A stretch of DNA of 19,534 nucleotides from Candidatus Poseidonia sp. (GCA_023254365.1 JALRLQ010000026.1:1-19534); one strand, 5' to 3'. Shown: positions 8,322 through 16,492, counted from the first letter of the stretch. Made by a program: numbers and translations. The notes: generated from the sequence alone by a model not told the origin.

Positions 8322-11300
8322 TCAAAATTCAATGTTTGAAAGTCGCGATTCCAAATCTGCAAGCGCAGCGTCTGCTGGAACGGCGGTGCTCGGTGCCGCC
8401 ACTTCACGGTGCACACGTTCCGCATCAAGCCGTGCAAGTTCAGCTTCAAGTTGTGCTCGCTCGTCGTCCAGATCGTGTTGTGGCCCCACGGAGGTGGCTG
8501 TCTCAACGGGTCCGCCGTCGACGTCATCGTCCGAAGGCGGAGGAAGAGCAGCCCACCCCTCGTCATCAACGGCATCACCGCTCGTTGGTACAACGGTCAC
8601 GACCTCGGCGTTCAACAGATGAGGCTCAAGGTCTTCGAGCATGGCTTCGTTCACGGGAATGCGTTGCTCGCTGGGAATGGATTCCCGCTCAAAGGGTAGG
8701 TAGCCGTCCCGCTGGAAATCCCACATCATCCCTCGCGGACGTCCGTCGGTGAGGCCCGATGCGTCGATTTGTGTGATAAGTTCCTCAAGCACCCGTGCCG
8801 TCTCCTCAAGACCGATGGCTTCACCTGCATCGCGTTGGTCAGCCTCGAGGTAAATGTCGTCCAACGCCACCTGAATGAGGCGCCGTGTTCCTTGTGCGAG
8901 GCTCGGAAGAGCCTCTGGTCGCTGACAATTTGCCATCAGTGCCTGAACCTCGTGAGCCGGGGCTCCGAGACGTTCAATTTGTTCGAGGACGTTACGAATA
9001 CGGCGCAGCATGGTGATGGAACGGTCAAAGTCTTCCAAGAGATGCTCCAAATCCAGCACCACGTGATTGACCGTTTCACCCAACTGATGTTCCAAGCGTT
9101 GCTGCACGGACCATCGGGCCAGGCCCCGAACGGCACCAGCGGTCTGTGGGACTTGCCGTTCAAGCAACGTCATGACCTCCGAGGAGAGCAGGTGGCGCGG
9201 TGTTGCGGCAACATGGTCCACCGTTGATTGAATCACCTGGAGAGCACGTTCAACGGCTCGGTCAAGGAGGGTGACGGAGTACCCAAGGCTTCGAGCGTGT
9301 TCAAGCCGTTCCAACACCGGTCCGAGGCCCTGGAAGGTGTTGTTGTCGTCCAGCAGTGCCTGCGCCAAGGGCTCTTCAGCCAGGCGTGCACGCAGGCGCT
9401 CTGCTTCTTGGATATCGGCGAGGGCTTCTTCGTGCGCCTCAGCCAATGCTGTCGCTTTGTCAACCAAGGAAGACAACTCCGCCTCAGCATGCCCTCTGCG
9501 CGCTCCCAAATCCCCGAGTTCCCGCAGAACGGTTCGTCGCTCGTCCATCAATTCTCGAAGTTCTGCCTGAATGTTGGCTCGGCGAGCCTCGTCTTCTGCA
9601 CGACGGATGCGGTCTTCTTCCGTGCGCTGCCGAGCGTGTTTCTCCTCGGTACGAACGGCTTCCAACTCGAGGTTGTTGACGTGAACTTGTTCCTGAAGCG
9701 AGAGCACGTCCGCTTGGGCCCGAGCATGGCGTTCACGGGTCGTGTTGACTTGTTCGGTGAGCACCCGGAGACGGCGCTCCTCGTCCTCGCTTTGCTGACG
9801 AATGGTGGCCAAGCGTTCACTGCCTTCGGATAGATTTGCTTGGAGTTCTGCTTCTTTGAGAGCCAACGACTCGATCATTTCGTGCAGGGCTTCGCTGCTT
9901 GCAGCGTCTCCAACGGCTTTGGCAAGTTCTGCGGCACGTTCGCTGACTTGATGTTCCAACTCGTTGACGCGACGTACCAAGCGCTCCGCTCGTGCCTCGG
10001 CTTCTTCCCACTGGCTTCGTGCCTGAGCGAGGTCAACCTGCATGGTGTTGAGTTGAGCGTGAGCGTCCTCCAAGGCAGTGGTGTGTTCCTGACGGGCTTC
10101 GCTTGCTTCTCGGGCAACGATTTGGGCCGCGTCTTTCTTCTTTTCAACGGCCTTGACTTGGCTCTCCAACACCGCCTTCGCTTTGTTCAATTCGTCGATG
10201 GTTTGCTCGGCCTTTTCCAACCGTCTTCGCAACCCCGCATCGACCGCACTCACCGCTTCATCCCGCATCACGGGCAGCGGCTCGGCGATATCAGCGCCGT
10301 CCGACTTGAACCGCATCTTCGAGCGTGCCTCTCGCAGGGTTTCAAGCCCGGCTTCAAACCCGAGCATGTCGCCGAGCATTGCTCGCAAGGAGGCTTGCCT
10401 TGCTTCAGAACGTGTTCGTATCGTGGCCAATTGGTCGATGAACGTGGAGAGAGAAAAGGCTTCCACCGTTCCCGAGTTTGGCGAAACAATGGTGGCTGCA
10501 GGGAATCGAATCAGTTTCACCTTTCGCTTGGATTCCGTGAGCGCCATCATGGCTTCCTCCATGTTGGTGGCGGAGGGGGCCCAAAGAGCGACCGGCACAC
10601 CGCGTGACAAAATGAGGGAGGCGGCTTTGCTTGATGAGCCGGATTGAACATGCCCCGTGACCTCTTCCTCCATACCTGCTTTGAGCATGGAAACAACGGC
10701 GTCTGGGCCTCCACGTCCGTCTCGGAGGGTGAACCCTTCGGGGAGATTGGAACCGTGGGAGCCTGCGGCCACCAATTCGCCTTCCAACGCCACCGAAGCA
10801 GAAGAGAGCAAGCGAGCATGATTGGCGTCTTTTTCAGTCCACACCGCGATGGAAATTTCACCACTTTGCGCCAACAGCAAGGCGCCGTCGCCGCTGTGAA
10901 GGGTCCAATGCCCCTGTCCACCCATTCCCAACGCCGAACTCAGACGGTCGGTACGCATCCCTGCAAGCATCTCGTGAAGTTCGCTCGCAAGGGTTTCCTC
11001 TGCACCCAAACCTGGGAGATCGCCTGCATGGTCGATGACCATTCCAGCGTCAATCGCCAGCGCTCCTCGAACGGTGGGGTGGGACGTCAATTCTCGTATG
11101 ACGGTGGACAGGTCTCGCGCCAACAAACGTTCAACCATGTTCCCTGAAGATTTCAATCCCTGCCGGTCAGCCTGGTGTTCAAAAGCCTCTGGAAGAACTT
11201 CGGCGAGGCTTCCCAATCCCTGCATCGTGTAGGACATCGCTGCGTGACGAACTTTCTGCTCAGCCTCCATGGATTCGAGCACGGCCTTTGCTTCGGCACC

Positions 11301-11495
11301 ACCCAACATGACGTTGGCTGAACCGTCTTCCACCATCCATCCCACAATGCGTCCGCCCCTCACAAGACGGTGGCCAACCGGCGTTTTGCGGCGACCGAGG
11401 TAGGTCGAGATGGCGCCGTGAGCAAAGGGTTGGAGTTCACCTTCGCTCAGGGTGATCGGTTCGTTCACAGGGCGGCCTTGGGGAAGTTCAAACAT
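8322..11495 (-). CDS. Large coiled-coil protein with a Roadblock/LC7-like domain
   Basis: The 1057-residue protein appears soluble and is not a recognised named family. An N-terminal alpha/beta region (about 15-100) is followed by a Roadblock/LC7-like domain (about 127-235): helix, strand GALAIDAGMVIDHAGD, long helix, strands HWTLHSGDGALLLA and ISIAVW, final helix. A second small alpha/beta region (about 265-335) follows. Residues about 418-700 are near-continuous heptad-like coiled coil rich in Glu, Ala, Arg and Gln. After that come a helical domain (about 705-905), an acidic Pro-rich linker and a short C-terminal helix pair. There is no Walker A motif, so it is not an SMC or Rad50 ATPase despite the coil. 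ATG 11495 lies 10 bp after the stop of the stand-alone Roadblock gene, with AGGTGAT as ribosome-binding site. The domain call rests on fold pattern, not on alignment. Confidence 0.85.
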   Translation of the reverse strand: MFELPQGRPVNEPITLSEGELQPFAHGAISTYLGRRKTPVGHRLVRGGRIVGWMVEDGSANVMLGGAEAKAVLESMEAEQKVRHAAMSYTMQGLGSLAEVLPEAFEHQADRQGLKSSGNMVERLLARDLSTVIRELTSHPTVRGALAIDAGMVIDHAGDLPGLGAEETLASELHEMLAGMRTDRLSSALGMGGQGHWTLHSGDGALLLAQSGEISIAVWTEKDANHARLLSSASVALEGELVAAGSHGSNLPEGFTLRDGRGGPDAVVSMLKAGMEEEVTGHVQSGSSSKAASLILSRGVPVALWAPSATNMEEAMMALTESKRKVKLIRFPAATIVSPNSGTVEAFSLSTFIDQLATIRTRSEARQASLRAMLGDMLGFEAGLETLREARSKMRFKSDGADIAEPLPVMRDEAVSAVDAGLRRRLEKAEQTIDELNKAKAVLESQVKAVEKKKDAAQIVAREASEARQEHTTALEDAHAQLNTMQVDLAQARSQWEEAEARAERLVRRVNELEHQVSERAAELAKAVGDAASSEALHEMIESLALKEAELQANLSEGSERLATIRQQSEDEERRLRVLTEQVNTTRERHARAQADVLSLQEQVHVNNLELEAVRTEEKHARQRTEEDRIRRAEDEARRANIQAELRELMDERRTVLRELGDLGARRGHAEAELSSLVDKATALAEAHEEALADIQEAERLRARLAEEPLAQALLDDNNTFQGLGPVLERLEHARSLGYSVTLLDRAVERALQVIQSTVDHVAATPRHLLSSEVMTLLERQVPQTAGAVRGLARWSVQQRLEHQLGETVNHVVLDLEHLLEDFDRSITMLRRIRNVLEQIERLGAPAHEVQALMANCQRPEALPSLAQGTRRLIQVALDDIYLEADQRDAGEAIGLEETARVLEELITQIDASGLTDGRPRGMMWDFQRDGYLPFERESIPSEQRIPVNEAMLEDLEPHLLNAEVVTVVPTSGDAVDDEGWAALPPPSDDDVDGGPVETATSVGPQHDLDDERAQLEAELARLDAERVHREVAAPSTAVPADAALADLESRLSNIEF

Positions 11496-11505
11496 CGTGC
11501 ATCAC

Positions 11506-11847
11506 CTAGAATTCGGGCGTCGTTGCCAATTGTTTTCGGAGTTGGTCGACACTGTGTCGCCAGCGAGCAAGTTGCCCCCCGTCGCCCTGAAGCATCAGGA
11601 TACGGTGGGGGGTGAGCACATCGATGAGGGTTTGCGATTGACCTTCAATCCACACCTCGTGGAGGTCTCCGTAGGCGTTTTGCATTGAGGCGTCCAAGGC
11701 CGCCGAGGTCAACTCAACGGTTTGCTGCGTCAGCGGGAGTGACCCCGAAGCGCCCACGCTCGAGACGAGCCTTCCACGGTCGTCGATCACCAACGCTTGG
11801 TGCAAACCCTCGAGCTTGAGGAATTCTGCGAGAAGACGTTGCAACAT
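11506..11847 (-). CDS. Stand-alone Roadblock/LC7-like protein
   Basis: At 113 residues the protein is the length of a single Roadblock/LC7 (MglB-like) domain, with the expected order: helix LQRLLAEFLKLEGL, strand QALVIDDRGRLVSSVG, long helix TQQTVELTSAALDASMQN, strands DLHEVWIEGQ and QTLIDVL, strand HRILMLQGD, final helix ARWRHSVDQLRKQL. Such proteins dimerise and typically act as regulators or activators of small Ras-like GTPases (MglA in bacteria, Rag or dynein systems in eukaryotes). An in-frame TGA at 11854-11856 fixes the start at ATG 11847, which has no clear ribosome-binding site and may be near a transcript start. It is the first gene of a three-gene operon whose second product carries a similar domain. 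Pairing between the two is plausible. Confidence 0.78.
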   Translation of the reverse strand: MLQRLLAEFLKLEGLHQALVIDDRGRLVSSVGASGSLPLTQQTVELTSAALDASMQNAYGDLHEVWIEGQSQTLIDVLTPHRILMLQGDGGQLARWRHSVDQLRKQLATTPEF

Positions 11848-12057
11848 GACCGCTCAAATCGTCCGACACCGTTGTAGCCTTCAAGAAGTTTTGCGCTCAA
11901 GTGGTGGTTGGGGGCCTTTTCGAGACCTTTGGTGATTTTCCAACTGAAAATTTGGTTTGACCGTTTCCCCGGACGAAGCGCAGCACGCTGTTTTTCACCA
12001 CAACGCATGGTCCGTGTGGTCGTGGAGTTTTCGAGAAAACGGCAAGATTTCGGGCAC

Positions 12058-12098
12058 TATAATTCAATTGAAAAATTAAAAATTCAATTTAAATTTAA
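12058..12098. repeat. 41-bp A/T island with direct repeat and palindrome
   Basis: Only 3 of 41 bases are G or C, in surroundings of roughly balanced or higher GC. AATTCAATT occurs twice (12061-12069 and 12081-12089), exactly 20 bp apart, and a perfect AATTTAAATT palindrome lies at 12086-12095. The second repeat overlaps the palindrome. The 20-bp phasing is about two helical turns, so a protein could contact both copies on one face. It lies just upstream of the tRNA thiolase TATA-like box and may be an upstream activating or bending element. Confidence 0.55.
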
Positions 12099-12102
12099 GA
12101 CC

Positions 12103-12110
12103 TCTAAATA
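12103..12110 (+). promoter_or_regulatory. TATA-like box for the tRNA thiolase gene
   Basis: TCTAAATA directly follows the A/T island and is centred about 65 bp before ATG 12172. Initiation about 25 bp downstream would give a leader of roughly 35-40 bases containing the GAGGCGG ribosome-binding site at 12161-12167. The A/T island itself offers other TATA-like choices, so the assignment is tentative. Confidence 0.4.
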
Positions 12111-12171
12111 CGCCGTAAAACCCCCGAACGGTTCCGCTGAGTTCAAACGGGAGACACAGCGAGGCGGCGTC

Positions 12172-13182
12172 ATGGAGGACGAAAGGGGAGCGGCACCGTT
12201 TCAGGTCCCTCTGTGCGATTCGTGCGAGCATCCTGCCGTGCTCGAACAAGCGTATTCCGGCCGTGTTCTTTGCAGCAAGCACCTTGCGAAATCCGTTCGA
12301 AAGAAGATCAGCAAGGAGTTGCGCCAACAACTCCCGCTCGAAAAAGGCCGACACACCACCATTCTCGTTGCTGTCTCGGGCGGAAAGGACTCTGCGGTTC
12401 TCCTCGATGTTCTCGTTGACCTGTTGGGGAAACGCCAGGACGTCACCATCGTTGCCGGTACCGTTGACGAAGGCATCGAAGGCTACCGCCCGCCATCGAT
12501 TGTGTGCGCCGCAGAACTGTGCGAGCGTCTTGGCGTTGAACATCATGTGGTGACGTACCCGGAACTGTCCTTTATCGAAATGGATGAAGTTGTTCGCCGC
12601 TTACCCCTCGCCACGGCCAAGGACAACGATGCTCCTCGAATGGCCTGTTCGTATTGCGGTGTTTTCCGTCGGCAAGGCATCAACCATCTTGCCCAGCGTG
12701 TTCAGGCCGACGTCATCGCTTTGGGCCACAATTTGGACGACATGGCGCAGACCGTGCTGATGAACATGGCCAATGCAGACATCGAGCGCACCCTGCGATT
12801 GGCCCCCCACACCGCCACGCCGGTCGACGGACTCTCGCCGCGCATTGTACCCCTGCGTTGGGTGCCCGAACAAGAGGTGCACTTGTATGCCCTTCATCGA
12901 GACCTTCCTCTGCATCATGAGGAATGTCCCAACGCCCGTGGGGCGTTGCGGTGGCGCCATCGAGAGATGGTGGCTCAGATGGAAGCCGATGTGCCCGGTA
13001 CGCGACATGGCTTGGTACGGATGGCTGACCAGGTCAAGGCGCTGCGAGATCAGGTCGTCGCCCTGGGCGGGGGCGATTCGAGACCCGCTCCTCCAGCTCC
13101 TTGCCCACGATGCGGTAGTCCCAGTTCAGGTGCGCAATGCAAGGCCTGCGACATGCGGGATTTGTTGGACGTTCAGATTTAG
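12172..13182 (+). CDS. ncsA: tRNA 2-thiouridine synthase, Ncs6/TtuA family
   Basis: This adenylating PP-loop enzyme replaces the 2-oxygen of a tRNA uridine with sulfur, at U34 for Ncs6/NcsA or U54 for TtuA. The 336-residue protein has an N-terminal zinc finger (Cys15, Cys18, Cys34, His37), the PP-loop SGGKDS (69-74), the three conserved cysteines that hold an Fe-S cluster in TtuA (Cys159 and Cys162 in CSYC, Cys252 in ECPN) and a C-terminal zinc finger (Cys311, Cys314, Cys323, Cys326). All cofactor ligands are present. ATG 12172 has GAGGCGG 4-10 bases upstream. The frame stays open to 11908, but that extension would translate the A/T island into low-complexity residues and is rejected. U34 is the more likely target because U54 thiolation is mostly a thermophile trait. 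The 3' end overlaps pyrI tail-to-tail by 4 bp. Confidence 0.92.
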   Translation: MEDERGAAPFQVPLCDSCEHPAVLEQAYSGRVLCSKHLAKSVRKKISKELRQQLPLEKGRHTTILVAVSGGKDSAVLLDVLVDLLGKRQDVTIVAGTVDEGIEGYRPPSIVCAAELCERLGVEHHVVTYPELSFIEMDEVVRRLPLATAKDNDAPRMACSYCGVFRRQGINHLAQRVQADVIALGHNLDDMAQTVLMNMANADIERTLRLAPHTATPVDGLSPRIVPLRWVPEQEVHLYALHRDLPLHHEECPNARGALRWRHREMVAQMEADVPGTRHGLVRMADQVKALRDQVVALGGGDSRPAPPAPCPRCGSPSSGAQCKACDMRDLLDVQI

Positions 13183-13655
13183 ATGACGTTGTGAACCAAT
13201 TCCTCAAGGTCTTGGGGCCGTCCACAGTAATGACAGCGAAGTTCCAACGGTTCCCGGGAGAGGACCTTCAAGCGATGTGGCAACGGTTCCCTGAGGTTGG
13301 TCGTGATGCAGTTTGAAAACGTACATCGCACGACGTTGGTCACTTCATGACCCAGTTCAATCGTCATCTTTTCTGCCACGCTGTAGGCTCGAATAATGGC
13401 AACATGTGCGTCGGGTGCAACGAGCGCCAGTCGATTCAACTCGCTTTGGGTCAATTCACGGTCTTCGACCTTGATGATGTCCTTGGTTCCCATCTTCTTG
13501 GACGGGACGTTCATCACCATTGAAACCGGAACCGAACTTGCTTTGTTGATGCCGAGCATGTCCAGCACCCGCATGGCATGGCCCGAGGGAATGTGGTCAA
13601 TCACGGTCCCGTTTTGGATGGCGGTCACACGGCGCATGTTGTGTTCTTGCGACAT
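13179..13655 (-). CDS. pyrI: Aspartate carbamoyltransferase regulatory chain
   Basis: PyrI is the allosteric, nucleotide-binding subunit of aspartate carbamoyltransferase and joins PyrB trimers into the regulated holoenzyme. The 158-residue protein (E. coli about 153) has the effector-binding N-terminal domain, beginning RRVTAIQNGTVIDHIPSGHA and continuing to KDIIKVEDREL. The C-terminal zinc domain has Cys111, Cys116, Cys141 and Cys144 in the family spacing (Cys-x4-Cys, then Cys-x2-Cys). Its ATG shares one base with the pyrB stop (TGATG), so translation is probably coupled and stoichiometric. Feedback control by CTP or ATP is expected from the family but is not shown by sequence alone. Confidence 0.96.
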   Translation of the reverse strand: MSQEHNMRRVTAIQNGTVIDHIPSGHAMRVLDMLGINKASSVPVSMVMNVPSKKMGTKDIIKVEDRELTQSELNRLALVAPDAHVAIIRAYSVAEKMTIELGHEVTNVVRCTFSNCITTNLREPLPHRLKVLSREPLELRCHYCGRPQDLEELVHNVI

Positions 13656-14599
13656 CAGGCATCACCTCCACCGATGCGAGCAGGAACTTCGATGTTGAGC
13701 AGACGGCACAACAGCGCCATGCGAGCGACGACGCCGTTGAACGCTTGCTCGAAGTAACGGGCATGGCGGGTGGCGTCCACCGAGGGGTGTATTTCGTCAA
13801 CGCGGGGAAGGGGGTGCATGATGATCATGCTTTCTTTCGCCCCTTCGAGGTTGGAGGCATGCAGCTTGTATGCTCCGGCGACCTTGGCGTATTCGTCTTC
13901 GTCAGCAAAGCGTTCTTTCTGAATTCGAGTCATGTAGACCACGTCGGCGTCGCCAAGCGAGCCAAGCAAATCCTCGGTCTCGACGACCTTGGCCCCGTGA
14001 GCGTTGAGGTCGGCAACGATTTCAGCGGGCATTTTCAACAGGCTCGGGCTGGCAAAGACCAGTTCACAACCAAATCGAGTGAGTGCATGGCTGAGCGAAT
14101 GCACGGTTCGACCGTAGCGAAGGTCGCCAGCCAAAACGACCTTCAGGCCTTCAAGACGGCCGTGTGCCTGGCGAATTGTGAACAGGTCGAGCATGGTTTG
14201 CGTTGGGTGGTGGCCAGCGCCATCGCCGCCGTTGAGGATGGGGACTCTTGCGGCGTCCTGTGCGTATTGAGCGGCACCTTGCCGTGGATGGCGCATTGCG
14301 ATGATGTCGGTGTAGCCGTCGACCATCTGAATGGTGTCGAACAAGGTTTCGCCTTTGACCACCGACGACGTTTTCACGTCGCCCAAATTGACCACGTCGC
14401 CTCCCAGTCGCTTCATGGCGGTTTCAAAGGACATGCGCTTTCGAGTGCTTGGTTCGAAGAACAAGTTGCCGAGGATTTTGCCTTGCAGCAGCGGCAAAAA
14501 CACCTCACCACGAGCGACGGGAAGCAGGCGTTCTGCATCGTCAAGAATGCTGAGTATGTCGTCGTTGGATAAATCGTCCATCGTGATGAGTCCGGGCAT
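13655..14599 (-). CDS. pyrB: Aspartate carbamoyltransferase catalytic chain
   Basis: PyrB condenses carbamoyl phosphate with aspartate to N-carbamoylaspartate, the committed step of pyrimidine synthesis. The 314-residue protein is of normal length (E. coli 311). Substrate-binding elements are present: the 80s-loop Lys82 (SSVVKGETL), Arg103 (MRHP), His131 (HHPTQT), Arg164 (YGRTVHS), Arg225 (MTRIQKER) and HPLPRVDE (262-269). The carbamoyl-phosphate motif reads STRKR (51-55) in place of the usual STRTR. ATG 14599 was chosen because GAGGG lies 6 bases upstream; a start 12 codons earlier at 14635 has no such support and adds an atypical tail. It is first in the pyrB-pyrI pair and divergent from the coiled-coil membrane gene. 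Confidence 0.97.
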   Translation of the reverse strand: MPGLITMDDLSNDDILSILDDAERLLPVARGEVFLPLLQGKILGNLFFEPSTRKRMSFETAMKRLGGDVVNLGDVKTSSVVKGETLFDTIQMVDGYTDIIAMRHPRQGAAQYAQDAARVPILNGGDGAGHHPTQTMLDLFTIRQAHGRLEGLKVVLAGDLRYGRTVHSLSHALTRFGCELVFASPSLLKMPAEIVADLNAHGAKVVETEDLLGSLGDADVVYMTRIQKERFADEDEYAKVAGAYKLHASNLEGAKESMIIMHPLPRVDEIHPSVDATRHARYFEQAFNGVVARMALLCRLLNIEVPARIGGGDA

Positions 14600-14698
14600 G
14601 GTGTTCCCTCTGTCCCTTCCATATCCGAAAGACACCCTTGAACATTCCCGCTCCTACGGCTGAGGGCTGTGCCCCCGCGACGAGGTAGCGGAGTCATT

Positions 14699-16492
14699 AT
14701 GGGGGGCGAATGCCGACGCAGGGGTATGGTCACGTGGGCGGACGCAGATGCTGCGATAGAAGCCGAGCGTGAAGCACGCTGGAAACGTGTTGAAACCATG
14801 ACCCTGATGACGGCGCTCTCCTTACTTCTGTGTGCGGTGTGGTTGGCTTGGCCATCACTCAAAGGTTTGGTAGCGGGCGAAGGTGTCGCTCTGACGTCCT
14901 TTGGCGCACCGTTGCTGTTGGTGATTTGGGGTATTTTCATCCAAGACCTCACGCTTGATGACCCTGCAGCCCGAACACGGGTGGGTTCCGCCAGTGCCTT
15001 GGCTTGGCCGGTGATTTTGGTGATCGGGGCGTTGGGGGTTGAAGCAGCCCTCACGCAGCAGTTGTTTGGCAGCCTGCTCATCATCCTCGTTGGTTTGATG
15101 CTGCGCAACGCCGCCAACGCCACCATGCGAGGAAATTTCGGAGTTGTGCGCTACCGTTCCATACTCACTGGAATCGGGACAGCCTCGGCCGTTGTCCTCA
15201 CGCTCACACAAACCTCTTCCTTTTCGTACGTTGACATCATGCCCATCGTTGCCCTCAGTATGGTTGCCTTGGCTGCCGTTGATACCGTGTACACGTGGAC
15301 GGTGGGTGACGACCAAAAAGCCGAACGCAAAGCGTTTCGAAAGCGCCTTGACCGCCTTGAACTTCGTTTGTTGGAACTCAAAGCCCAAGGAGCCGCTGTG
15401 GCCCAGGCTGCCAGTTTGTTGACCACGGCCAAGGAGGAAGGACACCTTGACCCTGAATACGGTATGCGACTGTTGGATGCAAGCGAGGAAGACATGGAAC
15501 GTTCCCTCTCCCTCGCCGACGATGTTGAAATCATACGTCTTGATGCGTTGCAAGCCGTGGATGAGGCCGAGAGCATCGCTCCGACGGCTCGCCGGCCTCG
15601 CAAGGCCTACGACATGGGCGTGAGAGAGGTCAGCCTTGGCTCGTTACGAGAAGGCGAGCAGTTGTACCGTCAGGCCAAGAAACGAGCCACGGAGATCTTG
15701 ACTTGGTGGAAGCGAGCAGAGGATGCCATCACCGAAGCAACCCGGGCCTTGGACGGCAAAAAAGGGGACGGTATCGCTCATTTGCGCGTGCTGCTCAGCG
15801 ATGCCAAGGAAAAACTCAGCAAGGAACAGCCGAAGGAAGCCTACGAATTTGCGATGGTCATTCCCGACCAACTCGAAGCCGATGAAGGGGCCCTTGAGCG
15901 AGCCGAGGAAGCGTTGAGCGAGGCGCGTCGGCACCTGAAGCAAACCGACGGATTGGACACGTCACTCATCGAAGAACGCTTGGAACAAGCCCAAACGGCG
16001 TTGGACAGTGGCAATGCCAGCCAAGCGATCGGTTTGGCGGACGGTGTGGTTCGAACGATTGAACGCGAGCGTGCAGCGATGGACGATGTCCTTCGTGCAC
16101 TCAAGCAGAAGAAAAACCTCGTCAAGCGCTTTGAGGGTCGAGACGATGAAGCCACGTGGAAGGCGGCGTTGGACGAAATCATCGATGCGGCGGACACGCG
16201 TCAGTGGTCGCACGCTGGCATGTTGCTTGAACGCATGACGGCGGGGTTGGACAAGGAAGGCCAAGCCAGCGACGATGCGCTGGAACTCTACGATTTCGTG
16301 ATGGACCAGTGGCGGGTGCTTCGAAATCAATGCGAGGCGGTGAGCATCGGTGTTCAGGACGATGACCGGCGGGCCTGTGAAGCAGCCATCGCCGAGGCGG
16401 AAGCGATGCTGGGTGTGAGCAAAATCGAAGCCTGTCTGCAAGCCTTGGCACTCGCCGATGCTGCCATGGAGCGCTTGCGTCGAAGGATTTGA
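14699..16492 (+). CDS. Membrane protein with six helices and long cytoplasmic helical/coiled-coil domain
   Basis: I do not recognise the family. The 597-residue protein has six hydrophobic segments in its first third (near 33-52, 66-82, 99-119, 122-135, 154-171 and 178-200). A long soluble region (about 205-597) follows, rich in Ala, Glu, Leu, Lys and Arg, with heptad-like stretches and helical hairpins such as ALERAEEALSEARRHLKQTD and EERLEQAQTALDSGNASQAI. The latter looks like a TPR or helical-bundle array. No catalytic or nucleotide-binding motif is seen. ATG 14699 has GGAG 5 bases upstream; GTG 14669 and ATG 14726 are alternatives. It ends directly against the convergent 842-residue membrane gene. 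A scaffold or tether role is plausible from architecture only. Confidence 0.8.
   Translation: MGGECRRRGMVTWADADAAIEAEREARWKRVETMTLMTALSLLLCAVWLAWPSLKGLVAGEGVALTSFGAPLLLVIWGIFIQDLTLDDPAARTRVGSASALAWPVILVIGALGVEAALTQQLFGSLLIILVGLMLRNAANATMRGNFGVVRYRSILTGIGTASAVVLTLTQTSSFSYVDIMPIVALSMVALAAVDTVYTWTVGDDQKAERKAFRKRLDRLELRLLELKAQGAAVAQAASLLTTAKEEGHLDPEYGMRLLDASEEDMERSLSLADDVEIIRLDALQAVDEAESIAPTARRPRKAYDMGVREVSLGSLREGEQLYRQAKKRATEILTWWKRAEDAITEATRALDGKKGDGIAHLRVLLSDAKEKLSKEQPKEAYEFAMVIPDQLEADEGALERAEEALSEARRHLKQTDGLDTSLIEERLEQAQTALDSGNASQAIGLADGVVRTIERERAAMDDVLRALKQKKNLVKRFEGRDDEATWKAALDEIIDAADTRQWSHAGMLLERMTAGLDKEGQASDDALELYDFVMDQWRVLRNQCEAVSIGVQDDDRRACEAAIAEAEAMLGVSKIEACLQALALADAAMERLRRRI

Larger units (their letters stand above)
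11848..12171. other. 324-bp spacer between divergent genes, no credible gene
   Basis: The stretch separates the Roadblock operon from the tRNA thiolase gene. The left two thirds have ordinary composition and no convincing coding potential; a 73-codon minus-strand frame (11787-12008) overlaps the Roadblock gene out of frame and looks like chance. A small hairpin-capable sequence (GTTTT, CGAG, AAAAC) lies at 12027-12040. The right part holds the A/T island and a TATA-like box. Both divergent promoters should be here, but no TATA box at the expected distance could be assigned to the minus-strand operon. Confidence 0.6.

Noticed and set aside
11787..12008. 73-codon minus-strand frame overlapping the start of the Roadblock gene
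   Set aside because: It overlaps the Roadblock gene out of frame, has no recognisable domain and no clear ribosome-binding site.
11908..12171. 88-codon upstream extension of the tRNA thiolase frame
   Set aside because: It would translate the A/T island and TATA-like box into low-complexity residues. The N-terminal zinc finger and the ribosome-binding site fit ATG 12172.
13745..14572. 275-codon plus-strand frame opposite pyrB
   Set aside because: pyrB is certain on the minus strand and the opposite frame matches no known family.
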